Below the pieces are notes generated by a model. It was given only the letters and a program-made list of their open reading frames with translations. It did not search any database and was not told where the DNA came from. The translations under genes were made by a program, and so were the position numbers. This document shows, in pieces, positions 43,325 through 52,028 of a stretch of DNA of 64,000 nt; the first letter of the stretch is position 1, and each line of letters starts with the position of its first letter. The DNA comes from Agromyces sp. H66 (GTDB lineage: Bacteria > Actinomycetota > Actinomycetes > Actinomycetales > Microbacteriaceae). The stretch spans positions 1-64,000 of the forward strand of contig NZ_SJZG01000003.1 in assembly GCF_004959775.1 (NCBI RefSeq), given 5' to 3'.

Positions 43325-43330
43325 AGCCTA
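43325..43330 (-). promoter_or_regulatory. -10 box of a leaderless transcript
   Basis: TAGGCT on the minus strand, 7 bases before the ATG at 43317, with no ribosome binding site between. Confidence 0.6.
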
Positions 43331-43377
43331 GGCCCGAGGCACCAGCTCGAGAAAGCGCTTCCCACCCGCTGTGGAAA

Positions 43378-43393
43378 CTCGCCGATCGGCGAG
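43378..43393. promoter_or_regulatory. 16-base perfect palindrome between divergent genes
   Basis: CTCGCCGATCGGCGAG lies between the -10 boxes of two divergent leaderless genes (43317 and 43449), near the -35 side of both. It could be a shared operator. Chance palindromes of this composition are possible. Confidence 0.4.
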
Positions 43394-43435
43394 GAATTCA
43401 GCGCCTGCACTGAGGACGCGTGAGCGGCGCCTCCC

Positions 43436-43441
43436 TAGCGT
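43436..43441 (+). promoter_or_regulatory. -10 box of a leaderless transcript
   Basis: TAGCGT ends 7 bases before the ATG at 43449; no ribosome binding site is visible. Confidence 0.5.
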
Positions 43442-43448
43442 CGGTTGA

Positions 43449-43853
43449 ATGACGACCCCCATGCACTGCGATTTCTCGCCCTACGATTTCACCGCCATCG
43501 CCATCCGGACATCGGACGGCCGGCTCGTGCAGGTCACCGGCTCCGGCCTGTGCCCGACCGCCGGATGGGAGCTCCGACTGGCCGCCGGGGGTCCCGGATT
43601 CCGCTCCCAACCCGGTCGCCTGCGGCTCGAGCTGCGCGAGCTGCCGCCGCGCCGCGCACTTCGCGTGCCCACCGAGACGACCGTGGACGTGACCATCGAG
43701 GACACGCGTGCCGAGGAGGTCGAGATCCGGTTCGGCTGGCGCGAGGGTTTCGTCATCCCGGTGCGCGAGGCGGCGCTCCGTCACGGGCCGCGAGGCGCCA
43801 TGCGCCGACGAGCGGATGCCGCAGCCGATCGCGTCGCGGCATCCGCCGTCTGA
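43449..43853 (+). CDS. Unrecognised soluble protein (134 aa)
   Basis: 134 residues, with alternating strands (FTAIAIRTSDGRLVQVTGSG, GRLRLELRELP, TTVDVTIEDTRAEEVEIRFGW) and a basic, helical C-terminus rich in Arg and Ala. This suggests a small beta-sandwich or barrel. No membrane segment or signal peptide. No family recognised. Probably leaderless. It converges on the baeRF-like gene. Confidence 0.6.
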   Translation: MTTPMHCDFSPYDFTAIAIRTSDGRLVQVTGSGLCPTAGWELRLAAGGPGFRSQPGRLRLELRELPPRRALRVPTETTVDVTIEDTRAEEVEIRFGWREGFVIPVREAALRHGPRGAMRRRADAAADRVAASAV

Positions 43854-43900
43854 TCAGGCCCGACCACGTCGCAGGCGCTCAGGCGATAGGCGCCCCGGGG

Positions 43901-45109
43901 TCACGCGAGCGCGAAGCGCAGCTCGGCCATCGCCGGTCCCGACCAGACCGACGCGTCGAGGTCGTCGCCGCGGACGGTGACGACCTTGCCCCCCTTCGCG
44001 ATGACGAGGAGGGCCAACTGCGGCAGCAGGTCGCCCGCGAGCGTGCCGTCGGCCAGGTGCTCGCCGCTGCCGTTGCCGGTGGCGAACTCGATGGCTCCGG
44101 ATTCGCGGTCGAGCATGCCGTTCACGCTGGTCGTGAAGTCGAACCACAGCGTCTCGACCGCACCGTCGGCCGCCTCGCGCGCGATGGCGGCGAGGTCGCG
44201 TTCGACACGGCCGGCAGCACCGTTCACGAGCCCCCTGAGGTCGCGCTCGGCCTCCGAGATGTTGAGCTTGGCCAGATGCTGGCGCACGGCGTCGTCGATC
44301 CCGGATGCGCCGAGCCGGTCGGGTGCACCGGAGACGCCGACGACGCGCCGCGAGTTCTTCGACCGCTCCAGGAAGAGGCTGAGCAGCGGCTCGGCGGCGA
44401 ACGCGAAGAGCGGCACGCGCTCCTCGGGGTCGCGCTGCAGCAGTTCACGACGCACGACGTCGCCCACGCGCTTCGCGTAGAGGTCGAGCAGGGTCTTGCG
44501 CCCCTCGCCGCCCATGAGGCGGCTCGCGCCACCCTGACTCGCCACGCCGCCGATGCCGCGGTTGTACCCGCGCGGCCGCTCCTCTCCCGGCTCGCGATTC
44601 GTGGCCTCGTCGAGGTTCGCGGTGCCCGACTGGTCGACGTCGAGCTGCGCGGCGCGGTCGGTGGCGGTCGCGTGCCAGAGCGCCCACTCGTTGGCGGACA
44701 GCGTGATCGCGTACGCCTCCTGGTCCTGGCTCGGCGCCCGCAGGAGCTGACCGAGCGTGAAGTGCGAGCCGACGTGCACCGCGTCATCCAGCCGGTTCGG
44801 CAGGACGAACACCTCGTTGAAGCCCGGGGCGACGAAGATCGCCAGGGAACGGGAGAGCCTGCCCCACAGCCGCTGCTCGGTGAGGATGCCGTCGCGGGCG
44901 CTTCGCAGTTCCTCGACGACGGGCCCCGGGGCATCCGTCGACCTCACCTGCTCGATCGCGTCGTCGAACGCGCTCTTCACGGCGACCTCGGCGCGTTCCC
45001 GCTCGCTCACCACGGGTGAGGTCGAGGCGTAGATCGTGATGGCCGGCTGGTGCGGACCCGCCAGCGCCGCGAAGTCGGCGGTCGTGGGCAGTTCGTAGTG
45101 GAGCGTCAT
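43901..45109 (-). CDS. baeRF-like (archaeo-eukaryotic release factor-type) protein
   Basis: 402 residues. The start ITIYASTSPVVSERERAEVAVKSAFDDAIEQV, middle ...RSLAIFVAPGFNEVFVLPNRLDDAVHVGSHFTLGQLL, and C-terminal FATGNGSGEHLADGTLAGDLLPQLALLVIAKGGKVVTVRGDDL match the pattern of bacterial baeRF proteins, distant relatives of eRF1/Pelota. These are thought to act on ribosomes, but few have been tested. A Gly/Arg-rich loop (~residues 175-205) is variable. TAGGCT (45159-45154) is the likely -10, 44 bases before the start. Assignment rests on pattern, not on catalytic residues. Confidence 0.6.
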   Translation of the reverse strand: MTLHYELPTTADFAALAGPHQPAITIYASTSPVVSERERAEVAVKSAFDDAIEQVRSTDAPGPVVEELRSARDGILTEQRLWGRLSRSLAIFVAPGFNEVFVLPNRLDDAVHVGSHFTLGQLLRAPSQDQEAYAITLSANEWALWHATATDRAAQLDVDQSGTANLDEATNREPGEERPRGYNRGIGGVASQGGASRLMGGEGRKTLLDLYAKRVGDVVRRELLQRDPEERVPLFAFAAEPLLSLFLERSKNSRRVVGVSGAPDRLGASGIDDAVRQHLAKLNISEAERDLRGLVNGAAGRVERDLAAIAREAADGAVETLWFDFTTSVNGMLDRESGAIEFATGNGSGEHLADGTLAGDLLPQLALLVIAKGGKVVTVRGDDLDASVWSGPAMAELRFALA

Positions 45110-45139
45110 TCAGTCCTCCCCCAGGCTCAGGCGACAGCG

Positions 45140-45184
45140 GTGTCGCTCGCCCCCAGCCTATGAAGGCCGGAGCGCGAGCGACAC
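45140..45184. terminator. Terminator with a promoter in its loop
   Basis: GTGTCGCTCGC (45140-45150) pairs with GCGAGCGACAC (45174-45184) across a 23-base loop, just beyond the stop of the oxidase gene at 45191. The loop contains the TAGGCT -10 box (minus strand 45159-45154) of the baeRF-like gene. Confidence 0.65.
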
Positions 45185-45190
45185 CCCCAG

Positions 45191-46720
45191 TCAGCGAGCC
45201 ACGGGATGGTTCGACCGGATGACGCCCGTCGGGTCGTGCCGGCGCTTGACCTCGAGCAGGCGTTCGAGGCGATCGCCGAAGAGCTTCGCGGCCGGCCGGG
45301 TCTGCTCGGCGAAGTTCAGGTAGTCGAGCTCCGCCCGCCACGGCTCGACCCGCGACAGCAGCCGGCCGAGCGAGACCACGAGGTCGTCGCCGGTGCCGGG
45401 CATCGGGATGCCGACGCCGAACACGACGTACTCCGCGTCGAAGCCGGCGACGACGCCCGGTTCGGGCGTGCCGCGTCCGATCGCCGACATGCGTGCGACC
45501 TCGGGGCGGAGTCCGCCGCCGGCGTGTCGGATCTCGGCCGAGAGCAGCGTGCAGCCGGAATCCGGCCCGACGGCGTCGACGAAGGCGCGCACCGCCGCGG
45601 GCGGCAGTGCCGCGAGCAGCATGCCGTCGCCGTACCCGGGAGTCGGGGCGGGCGGGTCCATGTGCAGCTGCAGCAGCTCGGCGGTGGACTGCGGATGCAC
45701 CGAGTCCATCTCGGGGCCGAGCACGCGCAGCGGCGCGAGCAGTTCGTCGGCACGCTCGGGCGTCTCCTGGATCGCCGCTTCGACGACCACGAACGACTTG
45801 CCGGCGAGGAACGGCGGGAGCTCGGGCATCGGCGGGAAGCGCAGCACGCGGCCGACGGACGTCACGGTGTCGGGCAGCGTCGCGGTCCACGCGGCCCACG
45901 CCTGCAGCACCTCCTCGGCCCGCTCGAGCGGGAAGAAGAGCGTGCCCGCCACGATCTCGGCGATGGGGTGGAGGCGGAACTCGAGCGCGGTGACGACACC
46001 GAAGTCGCCGCCGCCGCCGCGCACCGCCCAGAACAGGTCGGCGTCGTGGTCGGCGTCGACGCGACGGCGGACGCCGTCGGCCGTGACGAGTTCGACGGCG
46101 AGCACCTGGTTGGCGGCGAGGCCGTGCGAGCGGGCGAGCCAGCTCATGCCGCCGCCGAGCGTGTAGCCGACGACGCCGACGTCGTGCGACGAGCCGGCGA
46201 GCGCGGCGAGTCCGTGCGGTGCGACCGCGGCGACGACGTCGCCCCACTGCGCGCCCGGCTCGACGCGGGCGATCCGCTGTTCGGGGTCGACCTCCACGCC
46301 ACGCAGTTCCGAGGTGCGCAGGAGCAGCGCATCGGCCAGTCCGTCGCCCGCGGCGAGCGGGCCGGCGTTGTGGCCGGTCGCCTGCGGGGCGACGGCGAGG
46401 CCCAGGCGCCTCGCGGCCCGGACGGTCTGCTCGATGTCCTCGACGCCTGCGGCGACGACGACGGCCACGGGCTGCTGGTCGACGGCGAGGTTCCACGCGG
46501 TGCGGGCCTCGTCCCAGCCGGGCTCGCCCGGAACGTGGACGCGACCGGCGATCCGGTCGTCGAGGAGGGCGAGCGCCTCGCGCAGCGAGCGGGCGTCGGC
46601 CTCGTCGTGGACGGCACGGACCTCGGCGAGGTCGGTGACGGGCGCGAGGCTGCGAGCGGACGGATGGGCGGCGCGGGCGGCGTCACGCGCCGCGGCGGCA
46701 CCGGACACTGGGGTGTTCAC
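45191..46720 (-). CDS. FAD-linked oxidase, berberine-bridge type
   Basis: 509 residues from GTG 46720 (AAAGGA 8 bases upstream). FAD-binding domain (~75-260): VAVVVAAGVEDIEQTVR, ATGHNAGPLAAGDG with the His that often carries FAD, and GSSHDVGVVGYTLGGGMSWLAR. The substrate domain follows, then the BBE tail (YLNFAEQ...RLERLLEVKRRHDPTGVIRSNHPV). These enzymes oxidise alcohols, sugars or secondary metabolites with O2. The Cys usual for bicovalent flavin attachment is not evident near GYTLGGG. Divergent from the MsnO8-type oxidoreductase gene. Confidence 0.9.
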   Translation of the reverse strand: MNTPVSGAAAARDAARAAHPSARSLAPVTDLAEVRAVHDEADARSLREALALLDDRIAGRVHVPGEPGWDEARTAWNLAVDQQPVAVVVAAGVEDIEQTVRAARRLGLAVAPQATGHNAGPLAAGDGLADALLLRTSELRGVEVDPEQRIARVEPGAQWGDVVAAVAPHGLAALAGSSHDVGVVGYTLGGGMSWLARSHGLAANQVLAVELVTADGVRRRVDADHDADLFWAVRGGGGDFGVVTALEFRLHPIAEIVAGTLFFPLERAEEVLQAWAAWTATLPDTVTSVGRVLRFPPMPELPPFLAGKSFVVVEAAIQETPERADELLAPLRVLGPEMDSVHPQSTAELLQLHMDPPAPTPGYGDGMLLAALPPAAVRAFVDAVGPDSGCTLLSAEIRHAGGGLRPEVARMSAIGRGTPEPGVVAGFDAEYVVFGVGIPMPGTGDDLVVSLGRLLSRVEPWRAELDYLNFAEQTRPAAKLFGDRLERLLEVKRRHDPTGVIRSNHPVAR

Positions 46721-46936
46721 GGGTGATTCCTTTCGGGTGTCGCGTCGTGGGTCCGGTCACTCGTATCCGTGGTGGACGGCCGCGGGGGATCCCGGCGGGA
46801 CACGGACGCGATCTCCATCCAACGGCCGCGCGGACCCGCGGGCGACAGGGTCGGCCCTCCGATTACCTCAGGGTTACCCCGCGGCCTCGTGCCGGGTCCC
46901 GGAATACCGTCGCCGCCGCGTCGGTTGCCGTTGGAG

Positions 46937-47989
46937 ATGGCCTCCTCGCTCAGACTCTCCGTGCTCGACCTCGTCCCCGTTCGCACCGGCCAGCCCAGCA
47001 CGGGCGCCGTCGCGGCATCCGTTCGCCTCGCACAGTCGGCCGACCGGCTCGGGTACACCCGCTACTGGTTCGCCGAGCACCACAACATGCCCGCCGTCGC
47101 GTCGACGACCCCGCCGGTGCTGGTCGCCGCGACCGTCTCGCGCACCGAGCGCATCCGGGTCGGCTCGGGCGGCGTCATGCTGCCGAACCATGCGCCCCTC
47201 GTGGTCGCCGAGCAGTTCGCGGCGCTCGAGGCGCTCGCGCCGGGACGCATCGACCTCGGCATCGGCCGCGCGCCGGGCAGCGACCCCGTGATCACGCAAC
47301 TGCTGCGCGTGTCGGGTCCCACCGCCGACGTCGACCGGTTCCCCGACCATGTCGCCGACATCCTGAGCCTGCTCTCGCCCGACGGCGCATCGCTGCGCCT
47401 CACGAGCGGACGCGAGTACCCGATCACGGCGACGCCGGCGGCGACGGATGTCCCGACGCTCTGGCTGCTCGGCTCGAGCGACTACTCGGCGAAGCTCGCC
47501 GCCGAACTCGGCCTGCCGTACGTCTTCGCGAACCACTTCTCGGGCGAGGGCCTCGAGCGGGCGCTCGAGCTCTACCGCACCGGGTACCGGCCGAGCGAGC
47601 GGCATCCGTCGCCCGAGACGTTCCTGACGGTGAACGCGTCGGTCGCGCCCACCGTCGAGGAGGCCCGCGCCCGCGCCCTGCCCCAGCTGCGGTCGATGGC
47701 GCGCCTGCGCACCAACACGCCGATGCGCCCGCTCGAGACCGTCGAGGAGGCACAGTCCGCGCCCGCCGACTCGATCGCCGACGAACTCATCGCCGGCATG
47801 GAGCGGCGATGGATCATCGCCGACGCCGCCGGTGCCGCGAGCGAGCTGCGCGCCCTCGCCGAGCGCCACGGCATCGACGAGGTCATGGTGTCGCCGATCG
47901 CAGGCTCCTTCGAGACGGAGCCGACGGATGCCTCGCCCGGCCGCGAGCAGACGATCGCGCTGCTCGCCGGGGAGCTGCTCGAGGAGTGA
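46937..47989 (+). CDS. Luciferase-like flavin oxidoreductase (MsnO8 type)
   Basis: 350 residues from ATG 46937 with GGAG 3 bases upstream; upstream in-frame starts would add a Pro/Arg-rich leader without similarity. Motifs: LSVLDLVPVRTGQPST, TRYWFAEHHNMPAVASTTP, GSGGVMLPNHAPLVVAEQFAALEAL, GIGRAPGSDP, and LWLLGSSDYSAKLAAELGLPYVFANHFS, all standard for this FMN- or F420-using branch. Substrate unknown. Followed by a bidirectional terminator. The 216-base divergent region upstream (46721-46936) shows no clear operator. Confidence 0.92.
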   Translation: MASSLRLSVLDLVPVRTGQPSTGAVAASVRLAQSADRLGYTRYWFAEHHNMPAVASTTPPVLVAATVSRTERIRVGSGGVMLPNHAPLVVAEQFAALEALAPGRIDLGIGRAPGSDPVITQLLRVSGPTADVDRFPDHVADILSLLSPDGASLRLTSGREYPITATPAATDVPTLWLLGSSDYSAKLAAELGLPYVFANHFSGEGLERALELYRTGYRPSERHPSPETFLTVNASVAPTVEEARARALPQLRSMARLRTNTPMRPLETVEEAQSAPADSIADELIAGMERRWIIADAAGAASELRALAERHGIDEVMVSPIAGSFETEPTDASPGREQTIALLAGELLEE

Positions 47990-47998
47990 GGACACGGC

Positions 47999-48027
47999 GA
48001 TGCCCCGGGCATTCAGCCCGGGGCATC
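47999..48027. terminator. Bidirectional terminator between convergent genes
   Basis: Perfect 12-bp stem GATGCCCCGGGC / GCCCGGGGCATC with a 5-base ATTCA loop, placed between two convergent genes. It starts 9 bases after the oxidoreductase stop. Confidence 0.8.
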
Positions 48028-48065
48028 CGTCGATCTCTGCGGTCTCCCGCCGTGCGGCTCGCCGA

Positions 48066-48482
48066 TCAGGCGGCGAGGCCGAGCCGGCGCAGGTCCTCGG
48101 TCGAGGCGCGGTACTCGTCGCCGTCGGCGACCGTGGTCTCGCGCGGAACGCGAGCGCCGTTCTGCACGCGCGCGTCGGTGCCGATGGTCGCGTAGGGGCC
48201 GATGACGGCACTGCGGCCGACCACGGCCTGACGGCCGACGTGCGCGTTCACGCCGATGACGGCGCGCTCCGCGACGATCGCGTCGCGGTCGACCCACGCG
48301 CGCGGACCGATCTGGGCCCCGCGCTGCACCTCGGCACCGGGGTCGACGTAGGCCGTCGGGTCGACGAAGGCGGTCGGGTCGACCTTGGCGGTCGTGGCGA
48401 CGAGGCCTCGACCGTTCACGTGCTTGCGGTAGCGACGCAGGACTCCGGCTTCGTCTTCGAACTCGACGTAACTGATGCCCAC
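48066..48482 (-). CDS. Hexapeptide-repeat (left-handed beta-helix) protein
   Basis: 138 residues from GTG 48482 behind AGGAGGAG. After a short start, residues ~30-115 consist of imperfect hexapeptides with aliphatic residues every six (VDPTAF, VDPTAY, VDPGAE, VQRGAQ, IGPRAW, VDRDAI and so on), the mark of a left-handed beta-helix as in acyltransferases and gamma-class carbonic anhydrases. No catalytic His or Zn site is obvious, so it may be structural. Divergent from the glycosyltransferase gene across a 277-base region. Confidence 0.85.
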   Translation of the reverse strand: MGISYVEFEDEAGVLRRYRKHVNGRGLVATTAKVDPTAFVDPTAYVDPGAEVQRGAQIGPRAWVDRDAIVAERAVIGVNAHVGRQAVVGRSAVIGPYATIGTDARVQNGARVPRETTVADGDEYRASTEDLRRLGLAA

Positions 48483-48759
48483 GTTCTCCTCCTTCCGACG
48501 TGGTGAATCCACGTCCGAACACTGGTACAACATCCGGCGGGACCGGGACATTCCCGGGATGCACCGACGTCGAGAGACTCCGACCGGATGCCTCGTTCGG
48601 CGCCAGCCCTGAACGGGGGTCGTGCCAGCACCGAAAGCCCCCGGATACCCTTTTCGACAGAACCTCACGTCGGATACGTTCACTCGTCGTGCGCGGCTTC
48701 GGCCCGCACTGCCGACGCGGCATCCCGCGTGGGCCAGGAGCCACGAAAGAGCCGCCCCC

Positions 48760-50109
48760 ATGTCCGACTACCTCCTCTGCGCAACGCCGATCCAGGGCCA
48801 CGTCGCGCCCTTGGTCGCGATCTCCGAACACCTCGTCTCCCGCGGCCACCGCGTGAGCGTGCTCACCGGTTCGCGCTTCCGCGACGCGGTGACGGCGACC
48901 GGCGCGCAGCATCGCACCCTCGGCGGCATCGCCGACTTCGACGACCGCGTCATGCAGGACCACCTGCCCGAGCGCGACCGGCACCGCGGCATCGCGAAGC
49001 TCCGCTACGACATCGAGACGATCTTCATCCGCACCGTGCCCGACCAGGCACGCGCGGTCGAGGCCGCCGTGGCCGAACTCGCACCCGACGCGATCCTCGT
49101 CGACGCGGCGTTCGCGGGCATCCTCCCGACGCTCCTCGAGGATCCCGCCGGTCGGCCGCCGGTGCTCGCCGCCGGGGTCATCCCGCTCAGCCAGTCGAGC
49201 ACGGATGCCGCACCGTACGGGCTCGGGCTCGCACCCAGCGCGTCGGCGATGGGCCGCGTGCGCAACCGCGCACTCAACGCCCTCGTGCAGCAGGTGCTGT
49301 TCCGCAAGACCCAGCAGCTCGCGAACCGCACGATGGCCGAACTCGGCAGACCCGGGCTCCCGAGCTTCGTGCTCGATCTCTCACGCCTCTTCGATCGGTT
49401 CCTGCAGCTCTCGCCGGCCGAGTTCGAATACCCGCGCCGCGACCTCTCGCCGAACCTGCGCTTCGTCGGCACGGTGCTGCCTCCGGCGCCGGTCACCGGA
49501 GTGCTTCCCGAGTGGTGGGCGGACCTCGACGGCGACCGTCCGGTCGTGCACGTCACCCAGGGCACGATCGACAACAAGGACTTCGGGCGCGTGGTGCGGC
49601 CGACCCTCGACGCGCTCGCCGACCGCGAGGTGCTCGTCGTGGTCGCCACAGGCGGCCGACCGGTCGAGGAGCTCGGCGACCTGCCGCCGAATGCGCGCGC
49701 TGCGGAGTTCCTCCCGTACGACCTGCTGCTGCCGAAGACCGACGTGTTCGTCACCAACGCGGGCTACGGCGGCACGCAGTACGCGCTGAGCCACGGCGTT
49801 CCGATCGTCGCGGCCGGCGACACCGAGGACAAGCCCGAGGTGTCCATGCGCGCCGCCTGGGCGGGCGTCGGCGTGAACCTCAGGACGGGCACCCCGACCG
49901 CGGCCGCCGTGCGACGCGCCGTCGACACCGTGCTCGCCGACCACGGCTACCGCCGCCGAGCGCAGGTGCTCGCGGCGCAGATCCGCCACTACGACACGTT
50001 CGGCGACATCGAAGCGGAGCTGGAGGCCGCAGCGGCGACCACCGCCGCGGCGAGCGCCGCCGCGAGCGCCGCCGCAACGCGCGGCGCAGCCGGGCTGCAG
50101 GTGGGGTGA
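48760..50109 (+). CDS. MGT/UGT-type glycosyltransferase (GT1 family)
   Basis: 449 residues from ATG 48760. GT-B fold: N-terminal LLCATPIQGHVAPLVAISEHLVSRGHRVSVLTGSRFRD; C-terminal VVHVTQGTIDNKDFGRVV, VVVATGG, PYDLLLPKTDVFVTNAGYGGTQYALSHGVPIVAAGDTEDKPEVS. The last part is the sugar-nucleotide site of macrolide-type glycosyltransferases (a YGG in place of the usual GG/HGG). It adds a sugar to a lipid or natural product, perhaps in resistance. The Ala-rich tail (~residues 425-445) looks disordered. No biosynthetic cluster is near. Confidence 0.9.
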   Translation: MSDYLLCATPIQGHVAPLVAISEHLVSRGHRVSVLTGSRFRDAVTATGAQHRTLGGIADFDDRVMQDHLPERDRHRGIAKLRYDIETIFIRTVPDQARAVEAAVAELAPDAILVDAAFAGILPTLLEDPAGRPPVLAAGVIPLSQSSTDAAPYGLGLAPSASAMGRVRNRALNALVQQVLFRKTQQLANRTMAELGRPGLPSFVLDLSRLFDRFLQLSPAEFEYPRRDLSPNLRFVGTVLPPAPVTGVLPEWWADLDGDRPVVHVTQGTIDNKDFGRVVRPTLDALADREVLVVVATGGRPVEELGDLPPNARAAEFLPYDLLLPKTDVFVTNAGYGGTQYALSHGVPIVAAGDTEDKPEVSMRAAWAGVGVNLRTGTPTAAAVRRAVDTVLADHGYRRRAQVLAAQIRHYDTFGDIEAELEAAAATTAAASAAASAAATRGAAGLQVG

Positions 50110-50237
50110 ACGGGGCGGCGCTCCGCGGTGGCATCCCGCCGCTGCCGGTCGGCGGTGCCGGTTAGGCTGGCCTCAGCCGGCTTCACCGGCCTCGCTCCGC
50201 CGCCGGCCTCCTGGCCGGCCCGATCCGGGATCCGCCC

Positions 50238-52004
50238 ATGCCAGCCGCCCCGCTGCTCGAGCTCGATGCCGTGCGCATCCGCCACTCCGGCGCGACGCGA
50301 CCGACGCCCGACGGCGTGTCGCTCGACGTCCGCGCCGGCGAGGTCGTGCTGCTGCTCGGCCCGTCGGGCTGCGGCAAGTCCACGCTGACGCTCGCGCTCG
50401 ACGGGCTCGTGCCGCACGCGGTCGCCGCCGAACTGGCGGGCACGGTGCGCGTCGCCGGGCTCGACACTCGCGAGCATCCGGTCGCAGAACTCAGCGAGCA
50501 CGTGGCGATGGTGTTCCAGGATCCCGACGCGCAGGTCGTCACCGGATCCGTCCTCGACGAGGTCGCCTTCGGTCCCGAGAACCTGCTCCTGCCCGCCGAG
50601 ACGGTGCTCGAACGCGCCGAACGGGCACTGAAGCTCGTCGGCCTCTGGGATCGGCGCGACGACAATCCCGACGTGCTCTCGGGCGGTGGGCGCCAGCGGC
50701 TCGCGATCGCGTGCGCGCTTGCCCTCGCCTCCCCCGTGCTCGTGCTCGACGAGCCGACCGCGAACCTCGATCCGGCGGGCATCGACGAGGTGTACGCCGT
50801 GCTGCGCGAACTCGCGAACGAGCGCGACCACGCCATCGTGCTCGTCGAGCACAACCTCGACTCGGCCGTCGACATCGTCGACCGCGTGGTCGTGCTCGAC
50901 GCCGCGGGCCGCGTGGTGGCCGACGGCCCGGTGGCGGAGGTGCTGCGCGGTCGCGCCGAGGAGCTCGCCTCGCTCGGCGTCTGGCTTCCGGTCTCGACGC
51001 TCGCGGGCATGCGGCTGCGCGAGGCGGGCGTGCCGATGGCCACCCTGCCGCTCACCCCGTCGGAACTCGCCGCCGCGCTCGAGGCGGTCGACTCGCTGCC
51101 CGCGCCGGTCCCCGAGGTCGCCGAGCGCGTCGAAGGGGCACTCGCCTCGGCGCGCTCGGCGAGCGAGCCCGCGTCCGCCGCTCACCCGCCCGCGATCACC
51201 GTGCGCGGCTGCTCGGTGCGGCGCGGCGGACGCCGCGGACCGGTGGTCGTCGACGAGGTCGACCTCGACGTGGCCTCCGGCGACTTCCTCGCCATCGTCG
51301 GCACCAACGGTGCCGGCAAGACGACGCTCGTGCAGGCCATCGCCGGCGTGATCCCGGCTCCGCGCGGCACGGTGGACGTGCTCGGCATGGACCCCTCGAG
51401 CGCGACCGCCCGTGAGCGTGCGCGCCGCATCGGCTTCGTCTTCCAGAACCCCGAGCACCAGTTCGTCGCGCACACCGTCGCCGACGAGCTCGACCTCGGG
51501 TTCCGGCTGCAGGGCGTGCCCGACGACGAGCGCGCCGCGGAGATCGAGCGGGTGCTGCACCGCTTCGGCCTCGGCGAACTTCGCGACCAGCACCCGTTCC
51601 TGCTCTCGGGCGGGCAGAAGCGGCGGCTCTCGGTGGGCACGGCCCTCGTCGCCGGCGCCCCGGTGCTCGTGCTCGACGAGCCGACCTTCGGCCAGGACCG
51701 CGCCCGCGCCTCGGAGCTCCTCGACATCCTCGGGCGGCTGAACGCCGAGGGCACCACGGTGATCATCGTGACCCACGACCTGCAGCTCGTCGCCGACCAC
51801 GCGAACCGCGTCGCCGTCATGCAGGGCGGACGCATCATCGGCGTCGGTCCCACCGGCGAGGTGCTCGCGGGCCCGCTCATCGAGGCGGCGGGGCTTCGCC
51901 ATCCGCCGCTCGCGCGCGCGACCCGCAGCCTCGTGCGTCACCCCGAATGGCAGCAGGTGACGCGGATGTCGCAGCTGCCGCGGCCCGGCCGGGCCGCCGC
52001 ATGA
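50238..52004 (+). CDS. ECF transporter ATPase, two ABC domains in one chain
   Basis: 588 residues. First domain: Walker A GPSGCGKS (~41-48), signature LSGGGRQRLA, Walker B VLVLDEPTANLDPAG. Second: Walker A GTNGAGKT (~355-362), FQNPEHQFVAHTVADEL (the Q-loop region typical of EcfA), signature LSGGQKRRLS, VLVLDEPTFGQD. It energises an energy-coupling-factor transporter for a vitamin or metal. TAGGCT near 50163 is a likely -10; the ~60-base leader has a GCCGGCC-tcct-GGCCGGC hairpin. EcfT follows, but no S component is next to it, so specificity is unknown. Confidence 0.93.
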   Translation: MPAAPLLELDAVRIRHSGATRPTPDGVSLDVRAGEVVLLLGPSGCGKSTLTLALDGLVPHAVAAELAGTVRVAGLDTREHPVAELSEHVAMVFQDPDAQVVTGSVLDEVAFGPENLLLPAETVLERAERALKLVGLWDRRDDNPDVLSGGGRQRLAIACALALASPVLVLDEPTANLDPAGIDEVYAVLRELANERDHAIVLVEHNLDSAVDIVDRVVVLDAAGRVVADGPVAEVLRGRAEELASLGVWLPVSTLAGMRLREAGVPMATLPLTPSELAAALEAVDSLPAPVPEVAERVEGALASARSASEPASAAHPPAITVRGCSVRRGGRRGPVVVDEVDLDVASGDFLAIVGTNGAGKTTLVQAIAGVIPAPRGTVDVLGMDPSSATARERARRIGFVFQNPEHQFVAHTVADELDLGFRLQGVPDDERAAEIERVLHRFGLGELRDQHPFLLSGGQKRRLSVGTALVAGAPVLVLDEPTFGQDRARASELLDILGRLNAEGTTVIIVTHDLQLVADHANRVAVMQGGRIIGVGPTGEVLAGPLIEAAGLRHPPLARATRSLVRHPEWQQVTRMSQLPRPGRAAA

Positions 52005-52028
52005 GGGATGTCGCGTGAGGAGCCTCCG

